From Ectopseudomonas composti (GTDB taxonomy: Bacteria; Pseudomonadota; Gammaproteobacteria; Pseudomonadales; Pseudomonadaceae), in NCBI RefSeq assembly GCF_900115475.1, contig NZ_FOWP01000022.1:1-39601 (forward strand): a stretch of DNA of 39,601 nucleotides, written 5' to 3'. Below the pieces are notes generated by a model, which had not been told where the DNA came from, ran no database searches, and worked only from the letters and a program-made list of their open reading frames with translations. The translations under genes were made by a program, and so were the position numbers. This document shows positions 33,372 through 39,601 of the stretch, one piece after another (position 1 is the first letter of the stretch; every line of letters starts with the position of its first letter).

Positions 33372-34502
33372 ATGCACATAGTCGCCGACGAAAACATTCC
33401 CCTGCTCGATGAGTTCTTCGCTGCGTTCGGCAGCATCCGTCGCTTGCCAGGGCGCAGCATCAGCGCGGCCGATGTGCGTGATGCCGACCTGCTGCTGGTG
33501 CGCTCGGTGACCCAGGTGAATCGCGCCTTGCTCGAAGGCAGCCGGGTACGCTTCGTCGGCACCTGCACCATCGGCACCGACCATCTGGAACTCAATTACT
33601 TCGCTAAAGCAGGCATCGCCTGGAGCAGCGCGCCGGGCTGCAACGCCCGTGGCGTGGTGGATTACGTGCTGGGCAGCGTGCTGACCTTGGCCGAGCGCGA
33701 GGGCGTCGACCCGGCGGCGCGCGTGTACGGTGTGGTGGGGGCTGGGCAGGTTGGCGGGCGTCTGGTCACTCTGTTGCAGGGGCTGGGCTGGCAGGTGCGG
33801 GTGTGCGACCCGCCACGCCAGGCTGCCGAGGGCGGCGACTTCGTCAGCTTGGCGCAGATCATCGACGAATGCGATGTGATCAGCCTACATACGCCGCTGG
33901 ATGCTTCGACTCGCCATCTGTTCGATGCGGCGCGCCTGGCTGCACTCAGGCCTGGCACCTGGCTGATCAACGCGAGTCGTGGCGCGGTAGTGGACAACGC
34001 TGCGCTGCGTGCATTGCTGCCTGAGCGAGACGATCTCAAGGCCGTGCTGGACGTCTGGGAAGGCGAGCCGCAGGCCGATGTCGAGCTGGCCACCCTGTGC
34101 CAATTAGCGACGCCGCATATTGCCGGCTACAGCCTGGACGGCAAGCTGCGCGGCACAGCGCAGATCTACCAGGCCTGCTGCCGAGCGTTGGGCGTGGGTG
34201 AGCAGGTGAGTCTGGCCGATCTGCTGCCGGCGCCCTGGTTGAGCGAGTTGAGTATCAATAGCAGCGCCGATCCGGCCTGGGCGCTGGCCAGTATTTGCCG
34301 CTCGGTGTACGACCCACGGCGCGACGATGCGGATTTTCGCCGTAGTCTGGTCGGCGATGCCGATGCCCGTCGCGCCGGCTTCGACCGCCTGCGCAAGCAT
34401 TACCCTATGCGCCGCGAAATCGACGGCCTGCGCGTACGCATTCAGGGTGATGCAGCACCACTGACCGCACTGGTGCGAGCCCTGGGCGCGACCCTTCTGT
34501 AG
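33372..34502 (+). CDS. pdxB: Erythronate-4-phosphate dehydrogenase
   Basis: PdxB oxidises 4-phosphoerythronate in the DXP-dependent pyridoxal 5'-phosphate pathway. The 376-residue D-2-hydroxyacid dehydrogenase has an NAD-binding GVVGAGQVGG at 120-129, the RGAVVDN loop with catalytic Arg/Glu near 200-235, and a histidine in TPHIAGYS. The C-terminal dimerisation region is specific to PdxB (about 270-376). The ATG at 33372 has TGGAG 10 bases upstream. The stop TAG (34500-34502) is formed by the first bases of a REP copy. Confidence 0.96.
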   Translation: MHIVADENIPLLDEFFAAFGSIRRLPGRSISAADVRDADLLLVRSVTQVNRALLEGSRVRFVGTCTIGTDHLELNYFAKAGIAWSSAPGCNARGVVDYVLGSVLTLAEREGVDPAARVYGVVGAGQVGGRLVTLLQGLGWQVRVCDPPRQAAEGGDFVSLAQIIDECDVISLHTPLDASTRHLFDAARLAALRPGTWLINASRGAVVDNAALRALLPERDDLKAVLDVWEGEPQADVELATLCQLATPHIAGYSLDGKLRGTAQIYQACCRALGVGEQVSLADLLPAPWLSELSINSSADPAWALASICRSVYDPRRDDADFRRSLVGDADARRAGFDRLRKHYPMRREIDGLRVRIQGDAAPLTALVRALGATLL

Positions 34503-34577
34503 GGTGCGCTGTGCGCACCGGCTGATATCGCAGAGCCCCTAGGTGCGCACAGCCTAGGCGGCCCCGCAACACCCTAC
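34499..34577. repeat. REP-like pair, second copy interrupted
   Basis: A complete plus copy at 34499-34519 is followed by a minus copy split by about 15 extra bases (GGTGCGCAC at 34542-34550, CACCCTAC ending at 34577). The first copy supplies the pdxB stop codon. Confidence 0.75.
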
Positions 34578-34611
34578 GATAAGGCGCTATCCATGCGCCT
34601 TATTTTGCATT

Positions 34612-34635
34612 AATTAAATTGCATGCAATTTAATT
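34612..34635. promoter_or_regulatory. 24-bp perfect palindrome, candidate OspR/OhrR operator
   Basis: AATTAAATTGCA is followed directly by its exact reverse complement, 47 bp upstream of the gpx start. Peroxide-sensing MarR regulators of the OhrR group bind AT-rich palindromes containing CAATT/AATTG, and such a regulator is the second gene of the operon. Autoregulation through this site is inference. Confidence 0.7.
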
Positions 34636-34682
34636 GCTCGCTACCTTGTTCGTCACTTTCAGCCCATTCAGGACGATTCCCC

Positions 34683-35168
34683 ATGAGCAGCGCGCTTTTC
34701 GACATTCCGGTCACCACCATCAAGGGTGAGCAGAAGACTCTCGCCGATTACGCTGGCAAGGCCGTGCTGGTGGTCAACACCGCCAGCAAATGCGGGTTCA
34801 CCCCGCAGTACAAGGGCCTGGAAAACGTCTGGCAGCAATACAAGGACAAGGGCCTGGTGGTGCTTGGTTTCCCGTGCAATCAGTTCGGCAAGCAGGAGCC
34901 GGGTGACGAGGGCGCGATCTCCGAGTTCTGCGAGCTGAACTTCGGCGTCAGCTTCCCGCTGTTCAAGAAGGTCGACGTCAATGGCGCCGATGCTCACCCG
35001 TTGTTCGTGCAGTTGAAGAAGCGCGCGCCGGGCCTGCTGGGCAGCCAGGGCATCAAGTGGAACTTCACCAAGTTCCTGATTGGTGCGGACGGCAAGGTGG
35101 TCAAGCGCTTCGCCCCGACCACCAAGCCCGAAGAGCTGAGCAGCGAGATCGAAGCCCTGCTGAAATGA
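34683..35168 (+). CDS. gpx: Glutathione peroxidase family thiol peroxidase
   Basis: This 161-residue peroxidase reduces hydrogen or organic peroxides with a thiol donor. The catalytic C37 (NTASKCGFT), Gln in FPCNQFGKQEPG and Trp in IKWNFTKF make up the Gpx triad. Bacterial members usually use thioredoxin as donor. The ATG at 34683 with AGGA upstream is the start; an in-frame ATG at 34623 lies inside the operator palindrome and would add 20 unrelated residues. It overlaps the regulator gene by 4 bp (ATGA). The pair corresponds to the gpx-ospR operon of P. aeruginosa. Confidence 0.94.
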   Translation: MSSALFDIPVTTIKGEQKTLADYAGKAVLVVNTASKCGFTPQYKGLENVWQQYKDKGLVVLGFPCNQFGKQEPGDEGAISEFCELNFGVSFPLFKKVDVNGADAHPLFVQLKKRAPGLLGSQGIKWNFTKFLIGADGKVVKRFAPTTKPEELSSEIEALLK

Positions 35169-35623
35169 GTGCGTTCGATGCCGCTGGGCTGCAGTTGGAC
35201 AACCAGCTGTGCTTCAAGCTCTACGCTGCTTCCCGCGCGGTGGTCCGCGCCTACAAGCCGATGCTCGACGCCCTCGGCCTGACCTATCCGCAGTATCTGG
35301 TGATGCTGGTGCTGTGGGAGTGGCAGGAGCGAGCGCCTGAGCAGCCGACGCTCAAGGCGCTCGGGCAGCGCCTGCAGTTGGACTCCGGGACCCTGACACC
35401 GCTGCTCAAGCGCCTGGAGCAAATGGGCCTGGTGCAGCGCCGCCGCGCCCAGGCGGACGAGCGCGAAGTGCATCTGGCGCTGAGCGAGGCCGGCGGGGCG
35501 TTACAGGTGCAGGTCCTGCCGCTGAAGGCGCAGTTGCTCTGCCAGTTCGGCGATCAGGATCTGCTGGAGATGGAAGGGCTGCGGCGTAGTCTGGATCATC
35601 TGTTGGCCAAGCTCAGCGAGTGA
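35165..35623 (+). CDS. ospR: MarR-family peroxide sensor (OspR/OhrR-like)
   Basis: This 152-residue winged-helix MarR regulator has the OhrR-group signature LDNQLCFKLYAASR (11-24), with the reactive cysteine C16 near the N-terminus. A winged helix lies at about 55-110 (LGQRLQLDSGTLTPLLKRLEQMGLVQRRR). Oxidation of the cysteine should release DNA and derepress the operon. It is translationally coupled to gpx (4-bp overlap), and a suitable operator lies upstream of gpx. Its 3' end overlaps the convergent sagS-like gene by 11 bp. The name follows the P. aeruginosa gene order. Confidence 0.9.
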   Translation: MSAFDAAGLQLDNQLCFKLYAASRAVVRAYKPMLDALGLTYPQYLVMLVLWEWQERAPEQPTLKALGQRLQLDSGTLTPLLKRLEQMGLVQRRRAQADEREVHLALSEAGGALQVQVLPLKAQLLCQFGDQDLLEMEGLRRSLDHLLAKLSE

Positions 35624-37934
35624 GGTCGGCGGGCAGCCAGGTGTCGAGAATGGCTGCCAGTTCCTCGCGGCGGAAGGGTTTGGCCAGGTAGTCGTTCATG
35701 CCGGCGGCGCGGCAGCGTTCGCGTTCGTCGGATAGCGCATTGGCGGTCAGGGCGACGATGGGCAACTCCGGCCAGCGGCCATTGCTGCGAATGCGCCGGC
35801 TGGCCTCGTAGCCGTCCATCACCGGCATGTTGCAGTCCATCAGGATCAGGTCGACAGGCTCCTGCTCCAATACTTCCAGCGCTTCACCACCATGCCCGGC
35901 CACCAGCACCTGGTAGCCGAGCTTGGCCAGCATGCCCTTGGCCACCATCTGATTGACCGGGTTGTCTTCAACCAGCAGCACACGCGCCGTACTTTCTCGC
36001 GCAGGCTGAGCCTGAGTGCTGCTGTGAACATCGTCGTCGTCGCTGTGCAGTATGTGCCGCAGCACCTGTAGCAGGCCGTTGCGTGCCAGCGGACGGGCAA
36101 TCTGCTGCAGGGGCATCAAGCGTTGCGCCTGGTCGTGCGGCAGGAAGTTGCCGTAGGCGGTGACCAGCAGCACCGGCGTGCCAATCGCCGGGTGAATGCC
36201 AAGCAGGCATTGCGGGCAATCGCTGATCAGCAAGTCGGCTTCTACACCGTGCAGGTTGGCATCGGTATCCAGGCGCCGATAACTCAGGCCCCAGGCCGGT
36301 AGCCACTGGTTGAGCATCTGCTGCAGGCCACTGCTGGCTGGGGTAAGCGCGACGATGCGACCTTGTAGCGCAGGTTGTGGGCTGGCTTGCGCATGGGTTG
36401 GCAGCGGCAGTTCGGCGCTGAACTCACTGCCGAAGCCTTCTTTCGATTGCAGGGTCAGCTTGCCGTGCATCGCTTCGCACAAGCGGCGTGTCAGTGCCAA
36501 GCCGAGCCCGGTGCCGCCGTATTCACGGGTAATGCCCACTTCTGCTTGGGCGAAGGGCTGGAAAATGCGCGCCTGGGCATCCTCGGCGATGCCGATGCCG
36601 GTGTCGCGCACGCGAATGCTGATGCCGTCCACGCCGCAGGCGACGATCAGGTCGACGCGGCCGAAACGGGTGAATTTGAGCGCGTTGGACAGCAGGTTGC
36701 TGACGATCTGGCGCACCCGTGTCGGGTCGCCCTGCACCTGAGCCGGCAGTTCCGGATCGATCAGACAGGTCAGCTCCACTGCGCTGGCCGCGTTCTGCGA
36801 CAGCAGGCTGGCGGTTTCTTCGGCCAGCGCGCCGAGATCGAAGGGAATTTCCTCCAGTTCGAGCTGGCCCGCCTCGAATTTGGACAGGTCGAGAATGTCG
36901 TTGAGCAGCTCCACCAGTACCTTGCCGGAGTCATGGGCGATGCCCAGTTGCTGGCGCTGTTCGGCGCTAAGCGGCCCGTCCAGCGCCAGGGCGAGCATGC
37001 CTAGCAGGCCATTGAGCGGGGTGCGAATCTCATGGCTCATGTTGGCGAGGAAAGCCGAGCGCGCCTGCGCCATGTTCAGGGCAGTGGTGCGCGCGGCTTC
37101 CAGTTCGGCGTTGGACTGGCTGAGGCGCACGTTGGTCGCCTTGAGTTCAGCGGTGCGCGCCGAAACGATGTTTTCCAGTTCGCTCAGGTATTGGGTCAGG
37201 CGGTCTTCGGCATTACGCCGTTGCTCGATCTCCAGGGCGATGCTCGACAGCTGGCGGTTGGTGACCTCGACCAGGGTGCCGATCTCGTCGCGTTCGTGGC
37301 CTTTGGGGCAGGGCACCGGGCGGTGTTGCGGGTCCTGTGGATTGCGCTCGCTGAGGGCGCGAATCACCCCGGTCAGGGGTTTGGTCAGCATGAAGTAGAA
37401 CAGCACCAGCAGAATCAGCGACAGCAGCAGGCTGCGCGCGAAACCAGTGAGCAGGGTGAGCATCGAGCGTTTCAGGAAGTGACTGCCAAAGGCGTAGGTG
37501 TCGATTTCCAGGCGCAGAAAACCCAGGGCCTCGTCGGGCGCGTGGCTGACGTAGAGCGGGTCCTGGAACTGTCGCTGAGCGCCGAACAGGCTGTCGCTGA
37601 ATAGCCGATAACGGCTTTCGCTACGTGGACGGCTGACGCTGGCCAGGACCAGGCCGCTGTTGTCGATCAGTTCGGCACGGGTCACCGCGGGTGAGCGCAA
37701 CAGGCCGAGGACCAGTTCCTGGGCCAGTTCGGCGTCGATGTTGTAGGCGATGCGGGCGGCGGGGTTGTGGCTGATTTCCAGTAGCGCACGAATCTCGCGG
37801 TTGATGGAGGCTTCTTCGCTGGCATAATCGATCGCCACCTGGGTGACGCTGAGCAGCGTGCCAAGGATAAACGCCACCAAGACGGTCAGGCCGGCCTGTT
37901 TGAACGACAGGCGATTGGTGAGCGAAATATCCAT
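35613..37934 (-). CDS. sagS: Hybrid sensor histidine kinase (SagS-like)
   Basis: This 773-residue membrane sensor has TM1 at about 13-34, a periplasmic HmsP-like sensing region (35-155), TM2 at about 160-183 and a HAMP-like linker with coiled coil (185-290). HisKA follows with H301 in SHEIRTPLNG, then the HATPase with N, DTGIGI and GGTGLGL boxes (about 410-525). A degenerate middle domain leads to a C-terminal receiver with D700 in MDCNMPVMDG. The layout and the gpx-ospR neighbour match P. aeruginosa SagS, which governs surface attachment and biofilm tolerance. The ATG at 37934 begins directly before the first membrane helix. Confidence 0.87.
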   Translation of the reverse strand: MDISLTNRLSFKQAGLTVLVAFILGTLLSVTQVAIDYASEEASINREIRALLEISHNPAARIAYNIDAELAQELVLGLLRSPAVTRAELIDNSGLVLASVSRPRSESRYRLFSDSLFGAQRQFQDPLYVSHAPDEALGFLRLEIDTYAFGSHFLKRSMLTLLTGFARSLLLSLILLVLFYFMLTKPLTGVIRALSERNPQDPQHRPVPCPKGHERDEIGTLVEVTNRQLSSIALEIEQRRNAEDRLTQYLSELENIVSARTAELKATNVRLSQSNAELEAARTTALNMAQARSAFLANMSHEIRTPLNGLLGMLALALDGPLSAEQRQQLGIAHDSGKVLVELLNDILDLSKFEAGQLELEEIPFDLGALAEETASLLSQNAASAVELTCLIDPELPAQVQGDPTRVRQIVSNLLSNALKFTRFGRVDLIVACGVDGISIRVRDTGIGIAEDAQARIFQPFAQAEVGITREYGGTGLGLALTRRLCEAMHGKLTLQSKEGFGSEFSAELPLPTHAQASPQPALQGRIVALTPASSGLQQMLNQWLPAWGLSYRRLDTDANLHGVEADLLISDCPQCLLGIHPAIGTPVLLVTAYGNFLPHDQAQRLMPLQQIARPLARNGLLQVLRHILHSDDDDVHSSTQAQPARESTARVLLVEDNPVNQMVAKGMLAKLGYQVLVAGHGGEALEVLEQEPVDLILMDCNMPVMDGYEASRRIRSNGRWPELPIVALTANALSDERERCRAAGMNDYLAKPFRREELAAILDTWLPADLTR

Positions 37935-38044
37935 ACAGGCGTGCGTAGTCTCTGATCCTTGGGCGCCTGCCAAGCATAGCTGATAGCGACACTGTACCGG
38001 CAGAGCCTGCAACGTGCGGTTCTGCGCAAAAGGAGTAGTAGACC

Positions 38045-38935
38045 GTGGATTCCCGATTGCTGGATTTTCTCGCTCGCGCCGAGCAGGTGCTGGAGCGTAT
38101 AGAGCCGATGCTGCCTGCGCTGCGTCCGCAAGTGGATTGGAACCAGTGCGTGGCGGCGCGCTGGGTACGTGATGGTCGCAGCGGTTACCTGTTGCCGCTG
38201 GATGTCAGCCTCGACCTGTCGCTGAGCGATCTGCTGGGGATCGACGTTCAGCGTGAGCAGTTGGCGCGTAATACCCGTCAGTTCGTCAGCGGCATGCCGG
38301 CCAACCACGCCTTGCTCTGGGGCGCTCGCGGTACCGGTAAATCGTCGCTGGTGCGTGCCTTGCTCGCCGAGCATGCCCAGGCCGGCCTGCGCCTGGTCGA
38401 GATCGAGCGCGACCACCTGGCCGACCTGCCGCGGTTGGTCGAGCTGCTGGCTGGTTTGCCGCAGCGCTTCGTGCTGTTTTGCGACGACTTGTCGTTCGAG
38501 GCGGGTGAGGGCGATTATCGGGTGCTCAAGAGCGTGCTCGACGGCTCGTTGGAGCAAGCGCCGGACAACGTGTTGCTGTATGCCACTTCCAATCGCCGTC
38601 ATCTGGTACCCGAGCATCAGAGCGACAACGAGAACTGGAAGAGGGTCGACGGCGAGCTGCACCCCAACGAGGCGGTGGAAGACAAGATCGCGTTGTCGGA
38701 TCGTTTTGGCCTGTGGCTGTCGTTCTATCCCTTCAGCCAGGATCACTTCCTAATCGTTGTGCGCCATTGGGTGGACGTGCAGGCGCGTCAGGCCGGGCTG
38801 AACTGGCGCTGGGACGAGGCGCTGGAAAAAGCCGCCATCCGCTGGGCGTTGGGCCGTGGCAATCGCAATGGCCGCTGCGCCTATCAATTCGCCCGGCACT
38901 GGGTCGGGCTGCAACTGCTGGAGCAACAGGCATGA
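38045..38935 (+). CDS. DUF815-family AAA+ ATPase
   Basis: This 296-residue ATPase of the DUF815 family has Walker A GARGTGKSS (93-101) and Walker B-like FVLFCDDLSF (about 141-150). The family-specific DGSLEQAPDNVLLYATSNRRHLVPE region acts as sensor 1. The GTG start at 38045 has AAAAGGAG upstream. The role is unknown; members are common single genes in proteobacteria. It is divergent from sagS and overlaps the next gene by 4 bp (ATGA), so the two are co-translated. Confidence 0.9.
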   Translation: MDSRLLDFLARAEQVLERIEPMLPALRPQVDWNQCVAARWVRDGRSGYLLPLDVSLDLSLSDLLGIDVQREQLARNTRQFVSGMPANHALLWGARGTGKSSLVRALLAEHAQAGLRLVEIERDHLADLPRLVELLAGLPQRFVLFCDDLSFEAGEGDYRVLKSVLDGSLEQAPDNVLLYATSNRRHLVPEHQSDNENWKRVDGELHPNEAVEDKIALSDRFGLWLSFYPFSQDHFLIVVRHWVDVQARQAGLNWRWDEALEKAAIRWALGRGNRNGRCAYQFARHWVGLQLLEQQA

Positions 38936-39414
38936 TCGATCTTTCTCAGGCCGGCGGCGATCTCAACGGTTATCCGCTGCTGAGTGCGCAGTTGCAGGCG
39001 CTGCTGTCCGGCGAGCGCGACTTCATCGCCAATGCCGCGCAATTTTCCGCCTTCCTGTTTCACGAGCTGGCTGACCTGAACTGGGCCGGCTTCTACCTGG
39101 CCAAGGATGGCGAGCTGGTGCTCGGTCCGTTCCAGGGCAAGGTGGCGTGCGTGCGCATCGCCTTCGGTCGTGGCGTCTGTGGCGCGGCAGCGGCCAGCCA
39201 GCAGACGCAGCGGGTCGAAGATGTACATGCCTTCCCGGGGCATATTGCCTGCGACAGTGCGTCGAACAGCGAGCTGGTGGTGCCCTTGGTCAAGGAGGGG
39301 CGCCTGATCGGCGTGCTGGACCTGGATAGCCCGTCGGTGGGGCGTTTCACCGAGGTGGATCAGGCCGGTATCGAAGCGCTGGCAGCGATTTTCCTGGCCG
39401 CCAGCGATTGTTGA
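38932..39414 (+). CDS. msrC: Free methionine-(R)-sulfoxide reductase (GAF domain)
   Basis: This 160-residue single GAF domain of the fRMsr type reduces free methionine-R-sulfoxide, with thioredoxin as electron source. The three redox cysteines C73, C83 and C107 have exactly the spacing of E. coli fRMsr (C84, C94, C118). The conserved AFGRGVCG and H-I-A-C-D segments surround them. The start ATG overlaps the DUF815 stop by 4 bp. Together with gpx-ospR this puts two oxidant-defence functions close by. Confidence 0.93.
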   Translation: MIDLSQAGGDLNGYPLLSAQLQALLSGERDFIANAAQFSAFLFHELADLNWAGFYLAKDGELVLGPFQGKVACVRIAFGRGVCGAAAASQQTQRVEDVHAFPGHIACDSASNSELVVPLVKEGRLIGVLDLDSPSVGRFTEVDQAGIEALAAIFLAASDC

Positions 39415-39452
39415 ATACGCCTATGGCGATGCGGCAGTCCGGGCGCGATTCA

Positions 39453-39509
39453 GTAGGGTGCGCCGTGCGCACCGGTTACTGAAGCTGATTTCGAAGTCGG
39501 TGCGCACGG
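39453..39509. repeat. REP-like inverted pair cut by the IS
   Basis: A complete plus copy lies at 39453-39473. The facing minus copy stops after GGTGCGCACGG (39499-39509), where the insertion sequence begins; the missing CGCACCCTAC half is not in the window. Confidence 0.8.
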
Positions 39510-39601
39510 TGTTCAGCCGGGGGACATGGTAAACACCTGTCGGGGGACATGGGTAACAGGTTGATGATCATGTTGCCCGTTGCCTCAGGTCTATCTGACG
39601 C
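39510..39601. mobile_element. Terminal end of an insertion sequence (element continues to the right)
   Basis: It starts TGTTCAGCCGGGGGACATGG and has a second internal copy GGGGGACATGGGTAAC about 20 bases on. The first 20 bases match the reverse complement of the left-hand end at 19 of 20; beyond the repeats the two ends differ, so they may be opposite ends of two copies of one element. No transposase frame is inside the window. Confidence 0.6.

Noticed and set aside
33222..33584. N-terminal extension of the MATE protein
   Set aside because: Antisense to pdxB and its promoter; the ATG at 33221 starts the family-typical N-terminus.
34623..34682. Upstream ATG extending gpx by 20 residues
   Set aside because: It starts within the operator palindrome and lacks a ribosome site; the ATG at 34683 fits the family and has AGGA.

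Overview
The window reads as chromosome of a gamma-proteobacterial Pseudomonas, most likely from the P. mendocina / pseudoalcaligenes / alcaligenes side of the genus. The evidence is GC-rich coding sequence and gene blocks I know from Pseudomonas: folE-smr-isochorismatase-prmB-aroC-MFS, aer-acnA, and gpx-ospR-sagS. Genus-typical intergenic repeats support this. All identifications rest on reading the translations; no database search was run.

Layout. 1-93 and 39510-39601 are the outward-facing ends of two copies of one insertion sequence, and both abut the same point of a dispersed REP-like repeat. From 121 to 10071 lie mostly core genes: a glutaredoxin-like protein, folE and smr, a cysteine-hydrolase homologue, prmB, an alpha/beta hydrolase, aroC and an overlapping MFS gene. 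An acireductone dioxygenase homologue that has lost its metal ligands and small membrane and phosphatase genes follow. From 10073 to 11452 are two alkylation-repair genes (ogt, alkA). From 11629 to 15890 an AraC-type regulator is divergent from a tightly coupled monooxygenase-esterase-SDR operon, the same arrangement as virS-mymA-lipR-Rv3085 of Mycobacterium tuberculosis. From 16210 to 19687 are small accessory genes (RraB-like, glutamine amidotransferase, DinB-like, SDR, VOC, helix-hairpin-helix).

The most distinctive region is 19699-24071: an AT-rich array of seven gene cassettes, all on the minus strand, each followed by an attC recombination site of the Pseudomonas chromosomal-integron type. 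No integrase gene is in the window, so this is a CALIN (cluster of attC sites lacking an integrase) or one part of a split integron. The 5' core heptamer of each cassette is the reverse complement of its own attC R'' box exactly in four cassettes and with one mismatch in two. That is what is expected if each once existed as a circle. The seven cassette proteins are unrecognised; two have HEPN-like motifs and four are predicted to be membrane or exported proteins.

From 24347 to 39414 core genes resume: the aerotaxis receptor aer, aconitase acnA, rlmM, a TusA-like protein, a DUF3080 lipoprotein, a MATE exporter and pdxB. Then come a peroxidase-regulator operon (gpx-ospR) with a 24-bp palindromic operator candidate, a SagS-like hybrid kinase, a DUF815 ATPase and a free-methionine-sulfoxide reductase. 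The REP-like family GTAGGGTGCGCC...GTGCGCACC occurs throughout, mostly as inverted pairs, and supplies the stop codons of two genes.
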